Assembly: GCF_004801285.1 (NCBI RefSeq)
Contig: NZ_SSNY01000004.1
Span: 62,001-126,000 of the forward strand
DNA from: Ollibium composti
GTDB lineage: Bacteria > Pseudomonadota > Alphaproteobacteria > Rhizobiales > Rhizobiaceae
Direction: 5' to 3'
DNA length: 64,000 bases
Below are positions 53,421 to 61,784 of the stretch, in pieces. The notes below the pieces were generated by a model, which did not search any database, was not told where the DNA came from, and saw nothing but the letters and a program-made list of their open reading frames with translations. Position 1 is the stretch's first letter, and every line of letters begins with the position of its first letter. A program made the position numbers and the translations under genes.

Positions 53421-54949
53421 CGGAGGCCACCGTGAGCGCACTCGACGACAATCTGAAGAAGGCCGAAGCCTATCTCGAGCGCTTCCGCAAGGACGGCGTG
53501 CTCAACCAGATCGGCGGCGAAGCAGTGCCGGCATCCGACGGCACGACCTTCGAGACAATCTCGCCCATCGACCTCAAGCCGATCGCGAAAGTCGCGCACG
53601 GCAAGTCCAAGGACATCGACCGCGCCGCGCGAGCCGCCAAGGCAGCCTTCCGCGACTGGGCCGCGATGCCCGGCGACGCGCGCAAGAAACTGCTGCACAA
53701 AATCGCAGACGCCATCGTCGCCCGTGCCGAGGAAATCGCCTTCGTCGAATGCATGGACACCGGCCAGGCGCTGAAGTTCATGGCCAAGGCGGCCCTTCGC
53801 GGCGCCGAGAACTTCCGCTTCTACGCCGACCGCGCGCCCTCCGCCCGCGACGGCCGCACCCTCTACGGACCGGGCCAGGTCAACATGACGACGCGCGCGC
53901 CCATCGGCCCGGTCGGCGTCATCACGCCGTGGAACACGCCCTTCATGTTGTCCACCTGGAAAATCGCGCCGGCGCTCGCCGCCGGCTGCACGGTCGTCCA
54001 CAAGCCGGCCGAGTTCTCGCCGCTGACGGCACGCCTGCTGGTCGAGATCGCCGAGGAGGCCGGCCTGCCCAAGGGCGTATGGAACCTCGTCAACGGCATG
54101 GGCGAGGATGCCGGCAAGGCGCTGACCGAGCACCCCGACATCAAGGCCATCGGCTTCGTCGGCGAGAGCCGCACCGGCTCGATGATCATGAAGCAGGGCG
54201 CCGAAACGCTGAAGCGCGTGCATTTCGAACTCGGCGGCAAGAACCCGGTGATCGTCTTCGCCGACGCCGACCTTGAGCGCGCCGCCGACGCCGCCGTCTT
54301 CATGATCTATTCGCTGAACGGCGAGCGCTGCACCTCCTCCTCGCGCCTGCTGGTCGAGGCTTCCGTGTACGACAAGTTCACCGCGCTGGTGGCCGAGAAG
54401 GCCAGGCGCATCAAGGTCGGCCACCCGCTCGACCCGGCCACCGTCGTCGGTCCGCTGATCCATCCGGTGCATGAGAAGAAGGTTCTCGAATACATTTCCA
54501 TCGGCAAGGCAGAGGGCGCCACCGTCGCCGCAGGCGGCGAGAAGGTCCAGGGTCCGGGCGGCGGCTGCTATGTCGGGCCGACCCTGTTCACCGGCGCGAA
54601 CAACAATATGCGCATCGCCCGCGAGGAAATCTTCGGCCCGGTGCTGACCGCCATCCCCTTCAAGGACGAGGCCGAAGCGCTGGAGATCGCCAACGACACG
54701 ACCTACGGCCTGACGGGCTACCTGTGGACCGCCGATGTGACGCGCGCGCTGCGCTTCACCGAAGCGCTGGAAGCCGGCATGATCTGGGTCAACTCCGAGA
54801 ACGTGCGCCATCTGCCGACGCCGTTCGGCGGCGTGAAGAATTCCGGCATCGGCCGCGACGGCGGCGACTGGTCCTTCGACTTCTACATGGAGACGAAGAA
54901 CATCGCCTTCGCCACCGGGGCGCATGCCATCGCCAAGCTCGGCGGCTGA
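53417..54949 (+). CDS. hpaE: 5-carboxymethyl-2-hydroxymuconate semialdehyde dehydrogenase
   Basis: A 510-residue aldehyde dehydrogenase with VITPWNTPFMLSTWKIAPAL, the Glu in VHFELGGKNPVIVF and the catalytic Cys in SLNGERCTSSSRLLVE. The C-terminal PTPFGGVKNSGIGRDGGDWS is typical for HpaE. It oxidises the ring-fission semialdehyde formed by HpaD to the tricarboxylate. The start overlaps the isomerase stop (ATGA); a GTG five codons further in is an alternative start. Confidence 0.93.
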   Translation: MTEATVSALDDNLKKAEAYLERFRKDGVLNQIGGEAVPASDGTTFETISPIDLKPIAKVAHGKSKDIDRAARAAKAAFRDWAAMPGDARKKLLHKIADAIVARAEEIAFVECMDTGQALKFMAKAALRGAENFRFYADRAPSARDGRTLYGPGQVNMTTRAPIGPVGVITPWNTPFMLSTWKIAPALAAGCTVVHKPAEFSPLTARLLVEIAEEAGLPKGVWNLVNGMGEDAGKALTEHPDIKAIGFVGESRTGSMIMKQGAETLKRVHFELGGKNPVIVFADADLERAADAAVFMIYSLNGERCTSSSRLLVEASVYDKFTALVAEKARRIKVGHPLDPATVVGPLIHPVHEKKVLEYISIGKAEGATVAAGGEKVQGPGGGCYVGPTLFTGANNNMRIAREEIFGPVLTAIPFKDEAEALEIANDTTYGLTGYLWTADVTRALRFTEALEAGMIWVNSENVRHLPTPFGGVKNSGIGRDGGDWSFDFYMETKNIAFATGAHAIAKLGG

Positions 54950-54988
54950 CGCCGCTTCCGGGCTGCTATCGTTTTCGAGGGAAGAACC

Positions 54989-55969
54989 ATGCCGCTGCCG
55001 AAACACAATCTCTACCCGCCCTTCAACATCGTGCGGCTCTCCCATGTCGAACTGGTCGTCACCGATCTGGCCAGGAGCCGCGCCTTCTACGTCGACACGC
55101 TGGGCCTTCAGGTGACCGACGAGACGAAGGACGCCATCTACCTGCGGGCGCTGGAGGAACGCGGCCATCATTGCATCGTCCTGAAGAAGGGGGAGAAGGC
55201 TGAAGCGCGCGACCTCGGCTTCAAGGTCTATTCGGAAGAAGACCTCGACCGAGCCGAAGCCTTCTTCAAGGCGAAGGACCTGCCGGTGGAATGGGTGGAG
55301 CGGCCCTATCAGTCGCGCACCTTCCGCACGCGCGATCCGCACGGCATCCCGCTGGAATTCTATTCGAAGATGGACCGCCTGCCGCCGATCCACCAGAAAT
55401 ACGCGCTCTATAAGGGCGTGAAGCCGCTGCGCATCGACCACTTCAACTGCTTCTCGCCCAATGTCGACGAATCGGCCGCCTTCTATGCCGAACTCGGCTT
55501 CCGCGTCACCGAATACACCGAGGACGAGGCGACGAAACGGCTATGGGCGGCCTGGCTGCACCGCAAGGGCGGCGTGCACGACATGGCCTTCACCAACGGC
55601 AAGGGCCCTCGCCTGCACCACGTCGCGTTCTGGGTGCCGACGCCGCTCAACATCATTGACCTGCTCGACCTGATGGCGACCACAGGCTACATCTCCAACA
55701 TCGAGCGCGGCCCCGGCCGGCATGGCATCTCCAATGCCTTCTTCCTCTATATCCGCGATCCGGACGGCCACCGCATCGAGATCTACTGCTCGGACTACCA
55801 GACCGTCGATCCCGACCTCGAGCCGATCCGCTGGGACCTGAAGGACCCGCAGCGCCAGACGCTGTGGGGCGCGCCGGCGCCGCGAAGCTGGTTCGAGGAA
55901 GGCAGTGTGTTTGCAGGGGTAACGCCGCGGGATTCCGATCTTGCAGCGACGCCGATCGTCGCGCCGTGA
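54989..55969 (+). CDS. hpaD: 3,4-dihydroxyphenylacetate 2,3-dioxygenase (type I extradiol, VOC fold)
   Basis: A 326-residue extradiol dioxygenase with two βαβββ repeats (residues about 16-125 and 148-268). The 2-His-1-Glu metal site is His151 in LRIDHFNCF, His211 in RLHHVAFW and Glu264 in GHRIEIYCSDY. His197 in GVHDMAF and Tyr254 fit the catalytic second-sphere residues. It is of the Brevibacterium HPCD/MndD type and not of the LigB-type HpaD known from E. coli. It cleaves homoprotocatechuate proximal to C2-C3. A perfect palindrome follows it. Confidence 0.93.
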   Translation: MPLPKHNLYPPFNIVRLSHVELVVTDLARSRAFYVDTLGLQVTDETKDAIYLRALEERGHHCIVLKKGEKAEARDLGFKVYSEEDLDRAEAFFKAKDLPVEWVERPYQSRTFRTRDPHGIPLEFYSKMDRLPPIHQKYALYKGVKPLRIDHFNCFSPNVDESAAFYAELGFRVTEYTEDEATKRLWAAWLHRKGGVHDMAFTNGKGPRLHHVAFWVPTPLNIIDLLDLMATTGYISNIERGPGRHGISNAFFLYIRDPDGHRIEIYCSDYQTVDPDLEPIRWDLKDPQRQTLWGAPAPRSWFEEGSVFAGVTPRDSDLAATPIVAP

Positions 55970-56000
55970 GATTATCGATGGTGGATTTGGAACGTCGCTG

Positions 56001-56095
56001 CACCCCCACCCCTAACCCCTCCCCTCAAGGGGGAGGGGAAGCTGCCGCGCCCAAGTTCCCCTCCCCCTTGAGGGGAGGGGTTAGGGGTGGGGGTG
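56001..56095. repeat. Perfect 38-bp inverted repeat inside the hpa operon
   Basis: Bases 56001-56038 and 56058-56095 are perfect complements over 38 bp with a 19-bp spacer. The arms are runs of C or G broken by TAA and TCAA. It belongs to the same family as 11121-11255. It lies between hpaD (stop 55969) and the next gene (start 56139) and could lower expression of the two downstream genes. Confidence 0.85.
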
Positions 56096-56138
56096 GAACG
56101 CCATTTCCAGAAACTCTCAAAACCGGCGAAACAGCACC

Positions 56139-57014
56139 ATGACTCTCCCCCGCCTCGCCACCTTCACCGCCGCCGGCCGGACCCGCTACGGCGCCGTCAC
56201 CGACAAGGGCGTGATCGATCTTTCCGCCCGCCACGGCGCAAAATGGCCGACGTTGCGCGAAGCGGTCGAGGCCGGTGCGCTCACCCGTCTCGGTGAGGAA
56301 GCCGCCACCTTGTCTCCGGACTTCGCTGAGGCCGACATCGCCTACGAAATCCCGGTGCCGGCGCCGGAAAAGATCATCTGCGTCGGCGTCAACTTCCCCG
56401 ACCGCAACGAGGAGTACAAGGACGGACAGGCGGCGCAATCCAATCCGTCGCTGTTCATCCGCTTCCCGCGCTCCTTCGTCGGCCATGGACAAAACCTCGT
56501 GCGCCCGCCGGAATCGCCGCAGCTCGACTATGAGGGAGAGATCGTCATCGTCATTGGCAAACCCGGCCGGCGCATCGCCGAGAAGGACGCGCTCGGCCAC
56601 ATCGCGGCCCTTTCGCTGTGCAACGAGGGCACCATCCGCGACTGGGTGCGGCACGCCAAGTTCAACGTCACCCAAGGCAAGAACTTCGACCGTACCGGCG
56701 CAATAGGCCCATGGCTGGTGCCGTTCGCCGACGAGGCGCAGATCGCCGACATCAAGCTCACCACGCGCGTCAACGGCGAAGTCCGCCAGCAGGACCGCAC
56801 CGGCCGCATGATCTTCTCCTTCCGCAAGATCATCGCCTACGTCTCCACCTTCACCACGCTGGTACCGGGCGACGTCATCGTCACCGGCACGCCGACCGGC
56901 GCCGGCGCCCGGCTCGACCCGCCGGTCTGGCTGAAACCGGGCGACGTGATCGAGGTCGAGGCCGACGGGATCGGCGTATTGAGGAACGGCGTGATGGATG
57001 AGGCAACGGCATGA
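56139..57014 (+). CDS. hpaG: Fumarylacetoacetate hydrolase family protein, HpaG-like decarboxylase/isomerase
   Basis: A 291-residue FAH-family enzyme. It contains IICVGVNFPDRNEEYKDG, the metal-site segment LDYEGEIVIVIGKPGR, with the ExE pair, and PGDVIVTGTPTGAGARLDPP near the C-terminus. In the hpa pathway an FAH protein decarboxylates 5-oxopent-3-ene-1,2,5-tricarboxylate and isomerises the product. E. coli HpaG has two such domains; this protein has one, so it may do both steps or only one. It overlaps the next gene by four bases. Confidence 0.85.
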   Translation: MTLPRLATFTAAGRTRYGAVTDKGVIDLSARHGAKWPTLREAVEAGALTRLGEEAATLSPDFAEADIAYEIPVPAPEKIICVGVNFPDRNEEYKDGQAAQSNPSLFIRFPRSFVGHGQNLVRPPESPQLDYEGEIVIVIGKPGRRIAEKDALGHIAALSLCNEGTIRDWVRHAKFNVTQGKNFDRTGAIGPWLVPFADEAQIADIKLTTRVNGEVRQQDRTGRMIFSFRKIIAYVSTFTTLVPGDVIVTGTPTGAGARLDPPVWLKPGDVIEVEADGIGVLRNGVMDEATA

Positions 57015-57811
57015 CCCCCGACCAGATCGAGGATGCCGCGCGGCGCCTGTTCGAGGCTGAGAAAGATCGGAAACAGATCCGCCTGCTCAGCCTCGACTTC
57101 CCCGGCGCAACCATGGACGACGCCTATGCCGTGCAGGCCGCCCTCGTGAAGCGCAAGCAGGCGAGCGGGCTGAAGCGCATCGGCTGGAAGATCGGCCTGA
57201 CCTCGAAGGCCATGCAATCGGCGCTCGCCATCGACATCCCGGATTCCGGCATCCTGTTCGACGACATGGTTTTCGTCGACGGCGGCACGGTGCCCGCCGG
57301 CCGCTTCATCCAGCCGCGCGTCGAGGCCGAGATCGCTTTCGTCATGAAGGCGCCGCTGAAGGGGCCGGACGTGTCCATCGACGAAGTGCTCGACGCCACC
57401 GACTACGTCACGCCTTCGCTGGAAATCCTCGACACCCGCATCGAGCGGATGAACCGGGAAACCGGCAAAATCCGCACATTCTTCGACACCATCGCCGACA
57501 ACGCCGCCAATGCCGGCCTCGTCACCGGCAGCCGCAGGCTAGGCCCACGCGAGACGGACCTGCGCTGGGTAGGCGCCATCGTTTCCCGCAACGGCGAGGT
57601 CGAGGAGACCGGACTCGGCGCCGGCGTGCTCGACCACCCGGCGCGCGGCATCGTCTGGCTGGCGGAACGCCTGCACACCTACGGCATGGAGATCGGCGCC
57701 GGCGAAGTGGTGCTGTCCGGCTCCTTCGTGCGCCCCGTCGAAACGCGCCCCGGCGACCGCATCGCCGCCGATTTCGGCCCGCACGGCGAGGTCTCCATCA
57801 ACTTCGCATAG
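57011..57811 (+). CDS. hpaH: 2-oxo-hept-3-ene-1,7-dioate hydratase
   Basis: A 266-residue hydratase of the FAH-like/MhpD group. The family pattern includes DDAYAVQAALVKRKQASGLK, IGWKIGLTSKAMQSALAIDI and PRVEAEIAFVMKAPLKGPDV with the metal-binding Glu residues. The C-terminal GPHGEVSINFA is typical. It hydrates the dienoate formed by HpaG, giving the aldolase substrate. The aldolase HpaI is not in this window. The gene ends 7 bp from a convergent gene. Confidence 0.92.
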   Translation: MTPDQIEDAARRLFEAEKDRKQIRLLSLDFPGATMDDAYAVQAALVKRKQASGLKRIGWKIGLTSKAMQSALAIDIPDSGILFDDMVFVDGGTVPAGRFIQPRVEAEIAFVMKAPLKGPDVSIDEVLDATDYVTPSLEILDTRIERMNRETGKIRTFFDTIADNAANAGLVTGSRRLGPRETDLRWVGAIVSRNGEVEETGLGAGVLDHPARGIVWLAERLHTYGMEIGAGEVVLSGSFVRPVETRPGDRIAADFGPHGEVSINFA

Positions 57812-57818
57812 CCTCGGT

Positions 57819-58262
57819 CTACTCCGCCGCCCGGCCCGACACCTGATCGACGAGGATGTGGAAGAAGATGTGCGGCGAATGGTCGGAAACCGGCGGCAGG
57901 ACCGGTTTCAGCGCGCCCGGCTCCCACCAGTCCGGATAGTGGCTGAGCAGCGACCAAGCGCGTTCGCGCTGCTGCTTGAAGCCGATCCGGTCCGGCAGTT
58001 CCTCGTAGCGCCCCTCGACCACGACGCTCTTCCACTGCCGGTTCGGGCCGTGTTCCTCGACCACCACCGAGACGAGCGGATTGGCGCGCATGAAGTCGAT
58101 CTTCTGGCCCGGCATCGAAAAGGCGTAGAGATAGCCGTCGTCGCGGACGAAATAGAGCGGCACGACATAGGGCCGCCCGTCCCTGGAACAGGCGATCCGG
58201 CACAGCCGATGCTCATCCAGCACCTTCGTGCACTCCAGCCTCGACATGGTCCTGATCTGCAT
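57819..58262 (-). CDS. Pyridoxamine 5'-phosphate oxidase-like FMN-binding protein
   Basis: A 147-residue split-barrel flavoprotein of the NimA/PNPOx-like group: LDEHRLCRIACSRDGRPYVV, then FVRDDGYLYAFSMPGQKIDF and VSVVVEEHGPNRQWKSVVVE. Such proteins bind FMN, F420 or heme, and the group includes nitroimidazole reductases. No activity can be assigned with confidence. It follows the truncated phosphoribosyltransferase by 27 bp in the same direction. The pair is divergent from cioAB and near an FNR-type box, which hints at low-oxygen expression. Confidence 0.82.
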   Translation of the reverse strand: MQIRTMSRLECTKVLDEHRLCRIACSRDGRPYVVPLYFVRDDGYLYAFSMPGQKIDFMRANPLVSVVVEEHGPNRQWKSVVVEGRYEELPDRIGFKQQRERAWSLLSHYPDWWEPGALKPVLPPVSDHSPHIFFHILVDQVSGRAAE

Positions 58263-58289
58263 GGCACCCTCCCTGGCTTGTGTGGACAG

Positions 58290-58745
58290 TCATGATCCGG
58301 GCATAGCGCGCGGATGCCCGGCGGCCTTCATCGACGTTCCCGTGGCCGCACCGTCATCAATCAGGATCGCGGTCTTGCCCGCAACTGAAGCCGGTCGCCG
58401 CTTGCCGAGATAGACGGCGCGACGGCGCGCAAGCTCCGGCCGCTCGCGCGCCACCAGCGCGGCCAGGCTGTCGTCGCTCAGCCGGCATGCTTCGATCACC
58501 TCGCGGTTGAGCACGATATCGGGCGGCTCGCCATCGACGATCGCCGCGGCAGCCAGTTCCGCATTGCCGGGAACGCCGACCTTGCGCACGATCACCAGAT
58601 CGAGCGGTGCCGCCAGCACTCCGGCGATCTCGGCCGCCACCGGCACGCCGCCGCGCGGCAGCGCCAGCGCGACCGGATCGCGCAGGTTCAACTTCGCAAG
58701 CGCGGCGGCGAGTTTCCGGCCGGCCTCCCTGCGATCCTCGAACAT
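58290..58745 (-). CDS. Phosphoribosyltransferase-domain protein, C-terminally truncated
   Basis: A 151-residue protein with a PRT domain: LRDPVALALPRGGVPVAAEI, then LDLVIVRKVGVPGN and the PRPP-binding motif ILIDDGAATGTSMKAA. Relatives continue for roughly 60-70 residues after this motif (DDGxATGxTMxAA), but here the frame stops after GHPRAMPGS. The active-site loop is intact, but the C-terminal part of the fold is missing. It is likely a decayed gene, though a shortened active form cannot be excluded. It begins 327 bp from cioA on the opposite strand. Confidence 0.75.
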   Translation of the reverse strand: MFEDRREAGRKLAAALAKLNLRDPVALALPRGGVPVAAEIAGVLAAPLDLVIVRKVGVPGNAELAAAAIVDGEPPDIVLNREVIEACRLSDDSLAALVARERPELARRRAVYLGKRRPASVAGKTAILIDDGAATGTSMKAAGHPRAMPGS

Positions 58746-59072
58746 GACTCACTCCGTCGGCGCGCCGCCTGCAAAGCGACGAGGCAGATGCCGGCACGCC
58801 CTGCCTCTCAACGCGATGCGGGCCGGTCCGCTCCATCGCGCCGCAAAGTCTCCGACAGCAACGGCACGCTTTCGTCCAAGATTATCGCACCCGGCCCTCC
58901 GCCAACTTGATGCGGATCAAGCTCTTGCGCGAGGCCCTGTGCGCCGTTGTCGCACCCACCGTGGCGGAACGCCGCGCGACACAAGGGGCGCGCCAGGCGA
59001 CTTGCCCCTTGTCCCGATAGCGCTATCTTCGTCGCCGACGTTTCGCCGTACGATCAGCATCGGGACCAAGCC
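58746..59072. other. 327-bp divergent intergenic region before cioA
   Basis: This stretch separates the truncated phosphoribosyltransferase gene (minus) from cioA (plus). It contains an FNR/FixK-type box at 58907-58920. No other gene or RNA is evident. An upstream open frame continuing into cioA (from 58947) has no family match and is not used. Confidence 0.7.
58907..58920. promoter_or_regulatory. FNR/FixK/Anr-type box upstream of cioAB
   Basis: TTGATGCGGATCAA is a perfect match to the TTGAT-N4-ATCAA consensus of Crp/FNR regulators. Its centre is 159 bp before the cioA start, which implies a long leader if it is a class II site for cioA. It may equally serve the minus-strand genes starting at 58745. 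Low-oxygen or NO-linked control is inferred. Confidence 0.75.
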
Positions 59073-60473
59073 ATGGAACTCGATCCGCTTCTTCTGTCGC
59101 GTCTGCAATTCGCATGGGTGATCGCCTGGCATATATTGCTGCCGGCCTTCACCGTGGGGCTGGCCTCCTACATCGCCGTTCTGGAAGGGCTGAACTTCTT
59201 CACAGGGCGCGACATCTACCTGCGCATATCCTCCTTCTGGATCAAGATCTTCTCCGTCTCCTTCGGCATGGGCGTCGTCTCCGGCATCGTCATGCCCTTC
59301 CAGTTCGGCACCAACTGGAGCCGCTACTCCGACGCCACCGCCAACGTGCTTTCGCCGCTGTTCGCCTATGAGGGTCTGACCGCCTTCTTCCTCGAAGCGG
59401 CCTTCCTCGGCGTGCTTCTGTTCGGCCGCAAGCTGGTGCCGCGCTGGGCGCACTTCGTCGCCGCTCTGATGGTGGCCTTCGGCACGCTGCTCTCCTCCTT
59501 CTGGATCCTGTCGGCCAACAGCTGGATGCAGACGCCGGCCGGCTACGACCTCATCGACGGCCGTTTCTTCCCGCGGAACTGGATGGAGATCGTCTTCAAT
59601 CCCTCCTTCCCCTACCGGCTCGGCCACACCGTCGTCGGCTTCTACGTCACCACCGCCTTCGTGGTCGTCGGCGTCGCCGCCTGGCTGATCCGCCGTGGCC
59701 GCTTCGTCGCCGAGGGCTCGCGCATGCTGTCGATGACGCTGTGGCTGCTCACAGTGCTGGTGCCGGCGCAGATCCTGCTCGGCGACCTGCACGGCCTCAA
59801 CACGCTTCACTACCAGCCGGCCAAGCTCGCCGCCATCGAGGCGCATTGGGACACCGAAAGCCGCGCGCCACTCAACCTCTTCGCCATCCCCGACGAGGAG
59901 AACGAGACGAACCGCTACGTCATCCAGGTACCGCTGCTGGGCAGCCTCATCCTCGCGCACGACATCAACGGCGAGATCCGCGGGCTGAAGGACTTCCCGC
60001 GCGACCAGCGCCCGCCGGTGGCCATCCCCTTCTTCTCCTTCCGTATCATGGTCGGCATCGGCGTGCTGATGCTGGTAATGGTGGCGGCGAGCTGGTGGCT
60101 GCGCTGGAAGGGCACGCTGTTCACCACCGGCTGGTATCTCACCGCCTGCCAGTGGATCGCGCCGCTGGGTTTCGTCGCCGTGCTCGCCGGCTGGACGACG
60201 ACCGAAGTCGGCCGCCAGCCATGGACCGTCTACGGCCTGCTGAGGACCGCCGATTCCGTCTCGCCGTCGCTGACCGGCACCGACGTGCTGATTTCGCTGG
60301 CCGGCTACATGGTCGCCTATCTGGTCATCTTTCCCGCCGGCCTCTTCATCATGGCGCGCTTCGTCAGGAAGGGACCGGACGAAGCGGACGACGAAATCGA
60401 AGAGATCGAGAGCGGCCGGCCGGGCCTGCCGGTCAGGGCGTTGCCGCGTGAAGAAGGAGCGAACCGGTCATGA
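59073..60473 (+). CDS. cioA: Cyanide-insensitive (bd-type) quinol oxidase subunit I
   Basis: A 466-residue CydA-family membrane protein. The N-terminal helix holds the heme ligand His20 in WVIAWHILLPAF. A second His is in YRLGHTVVGFYV. The bd signature GWTTTEVGRQPWTVYGLL is near residue 375. The Q-loop is short, as in the CioA group. It oxidises quinol and reduces O2 to water without proton pumping, with high O2 affinity and tolerance to cyanide and NO. ATG 59073 gives the correct N-terminus, although its ribosome site is weak. The frame is open further upstream. Confidence 0.92.
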   Translation: MELDPLLLSRLQFAWVIAWHILLPAFTVGLASYIAVLEGLNFFTGRDIYLRISSFWIKIFSVSFGMGVVSGIVMPFQFGTNWSRYSDATANVLSPLFAYEGLTAFFLEAAFLGVLLFGRKLVPRWAHFVAALMVAFGTLLSSFWILSANSWMQTPAGYDLIDGRFFPRNWMEIVFNPSFPYRLGHTVVGFYVTTAFVVVGVAAWLIRRGRFVAEGSRMLSMTLWLLTVLVPAQILLGDLHGLNTLHYQPAKLAAIEAHWDTESRAPLNLFAIPDEENETNRYVIQVPLLGSLILAHDINGEIRGLKDFPRDQRPPVAIPFFSFRIMVGIGVLMLVMVAASWWLRWKGTLFTTGWYLTACQWIAPLGFVAVLAGWTTTEVGRQPWTVYGLLRTADSVSPSLTGTDVLISLAGYMVAYLVIFPAGLFIMARFVRKGPDEADDEIEEIESGRPGLPVRALPREEGANRS

Positions 60474-61483
60474 CCCCGCTGGCTCTCGACTTCGTGCCGC
60501 TGTGGACGCTCATCCTCGGCCTCGGCGTCTGCTTCTACGTCGTGCTCGACGGCTTCGACCTCGGCGTCGGCATCCTATTCGGCTTCGCTCCGGACACGGA
60601 TTCGCGCAACATGGTCATGAATTCCATCGCGCCGATCTGGGACGGCAACGAGACATGGCTGGTGCTGGGCGGGCTGGCGCTGCTGGCCGCCTTCCCGCTC
60701 GCCTTCGCCATCATCATCCCGGCCGTCTATTTCCCGATCCTGGTCATGCTCCTGGCGCTGGTCTTCCGCGGCGTCGCCTTCGAGTTCCGCTTCCGCGACG
60801 CCGCCCACAAGACCTTCTGGGACCACGGCTTCGCCTGGGGCTCGACCATCGCCACCTTCGCGCAAGGGCTGGTGCTGGGCGCCTTCATCCAGGGCTTCGA
60901 GGTGGACGGACGCCATTTCGCCGGCTCGTCATGGGATTTCCTCACCCCCTTCTCCATCCTGACCGGGCTGGCGCTGATCGCCGGCTACGGCCTGCTCGGC
61001 GCCGGCTGGCTGATCCTCAAGACCGAAGGCGCGTTGCAGGACTGGGCAAGGCGGCTGGGCAAGTGGTGCTTCGTCGGCGTGCTGGCCGCCGTCGCCATCG
61101 TCTCAATCTGGACGCCGGTGATGGACGCAGACATCGCCGCGCGCTGGTTCACCTGGCCGAACATCCTTTATCTCGCGCCGGTCCCGATCGTAACGGCGCT
61201 GCTGGCGCTGGTGGAATGGCGCGCGCTGAACGGCAAGGCGGAGGCCCTGCCCTTCGTCGCCGCCATCGGCCTGTTCCTGCTCTCCTACCTCGGCATCGCC
61301 ATCAGCCTGTGGCCGATGATCGTGCCGCACCGCTACACGCTGTGGGAAGCCGCCTCGGCCGACAACACGCAGGCCTTCCTGGCCGTCGGCACGCTGTTCC
61401 TGCTGCCCGTGATCCTCATGTATACGGGCTGGTCCTACTGGGTGTTCCGCGGCAAGGTGCGCGCCGACATCGGCTATCATTAA
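60470..61483 (+). CDS. cioB: Cyanide-insensitive (bd-type) quinol oxidase subunit II
   Basis: A 337-residue CydB-family protein with YVVLDGFDLGVGILFGFAPD in the first helix and NSIAPIWDGNETWLVLGG, both diagnostic. About eight or nine membrane helices are predicted. It forms the heterodimer with CioA. Its ATG overlaps the cioA stop by four bases. A palindromic repeat begins directly after the TAA. Confidence 0.93.
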   Translation: MTPLALDFVPLWTLILGLGVCFYVVLDGFDLGVGILFGFAPDTDSRNMVMNSIAPIWDGNETWLVLGGLALLAAFPLAFAIIIPAVYFPILVMLLALVFRGVAFEFRFRDAAHKTFWDHGFAWGSTIATFAQGLVLGAFIQGFEVDGRHFAGSSWDFLTPFSILTGLALIAGYGLLGAGWLILKTEGALQDWARRLGKWCFVGVLAAVAIVSIWTPVMDADIAARWFTWPNILYLAPVPIVTALLALVEWRALNGKAEALPFVAAIGLFLLSYLGIAISLWPMIVPHRYTLWEAASADNTQAFLAVGTLFLLPVILMYTGWSYWVFRGKVRADIGYH

Positions 61484-61530
61484 CGCATGTCTCCCGAAAG
61501 TGGAAACCGGTTTCGGGACAAAGACATGCG
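61484..61530. repeat. Palindromic intergenic repeat after cioB
   Basis: CGCATGTC at the left end pairs with GACATGCG at the right. An inner stem CCCGAAA pairs with TTTCGGG. The whole 47-bp unit resembles a palindromic repeat that I recall as common between genes of rhizobia. It sits between convergent genes and may terminate transcription in both directions. Confidence 0.75.
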
Positions 61531-61542
61531 TAAGCAAAAAGC

Positions 61543-61758
61543 CTAAGGCTGGGGACCGAAGCCGTCTTCCTCGATGCCGGCGGCCACGCCGGCCTTTTCG
61601 CCGGCGAAGGCGAGCCACTGTTGCAGCAGGCCGCGATCCTCCTTCGAGAACGGCGCGCGGCGCTTCAGCGCCTCGAACGTATCGCCCGGATGGCAGCGGT
61701 CGTAGGCCTCCCGCGCGATTGCCTCGATGTGGTTTTCGACAGGCTGGTGCGAGGTCAT
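61543..61758 (-). CDS. Small hypothetical protein downstream of nnrS
   Basis: A 71-residue soluble protein starting MTSHQPVENHIEAIAREAYD and containing HPGDTFEALKRRAPFSKEDR before a short acidic end. I do not recognise a family. The ATG at 61758 has GGAG nine bases upstream; an ATG three codons earlier (61767) would lie too close to that site. It begins 26 bp after nnrS and is co-directional, so it probably belongs to the nitric-oxide-response operon. Amphipathic helices dominate, with no Cys, so it is unlikely to bind a cluster. Confidence 0.65.
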   Translation of the reverse strand: MTSHQPVENHIEAIAREAYDRCHPGDTFEALKRRAPFSKEDRGLLQQWLAFAGEKAGVAAGIEEDGFGPQP

Positions 61759-61784
61759 CGTTCCCATCTCCACGATTTGAGCGT

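Noticed and set aside
56001..56095. A CRISPR-like repeat array
   Set aside because: There are only two arms in inverted orientation and no regular spacer series; it is a palindrome.
58947..59072. A 42-codon N-terminal extension of CioA
   Set aside because: CydA-family proteins begin a few residues before the first heme-ligand helix; the start at 59073 fits that and the extension has no family counterpart.
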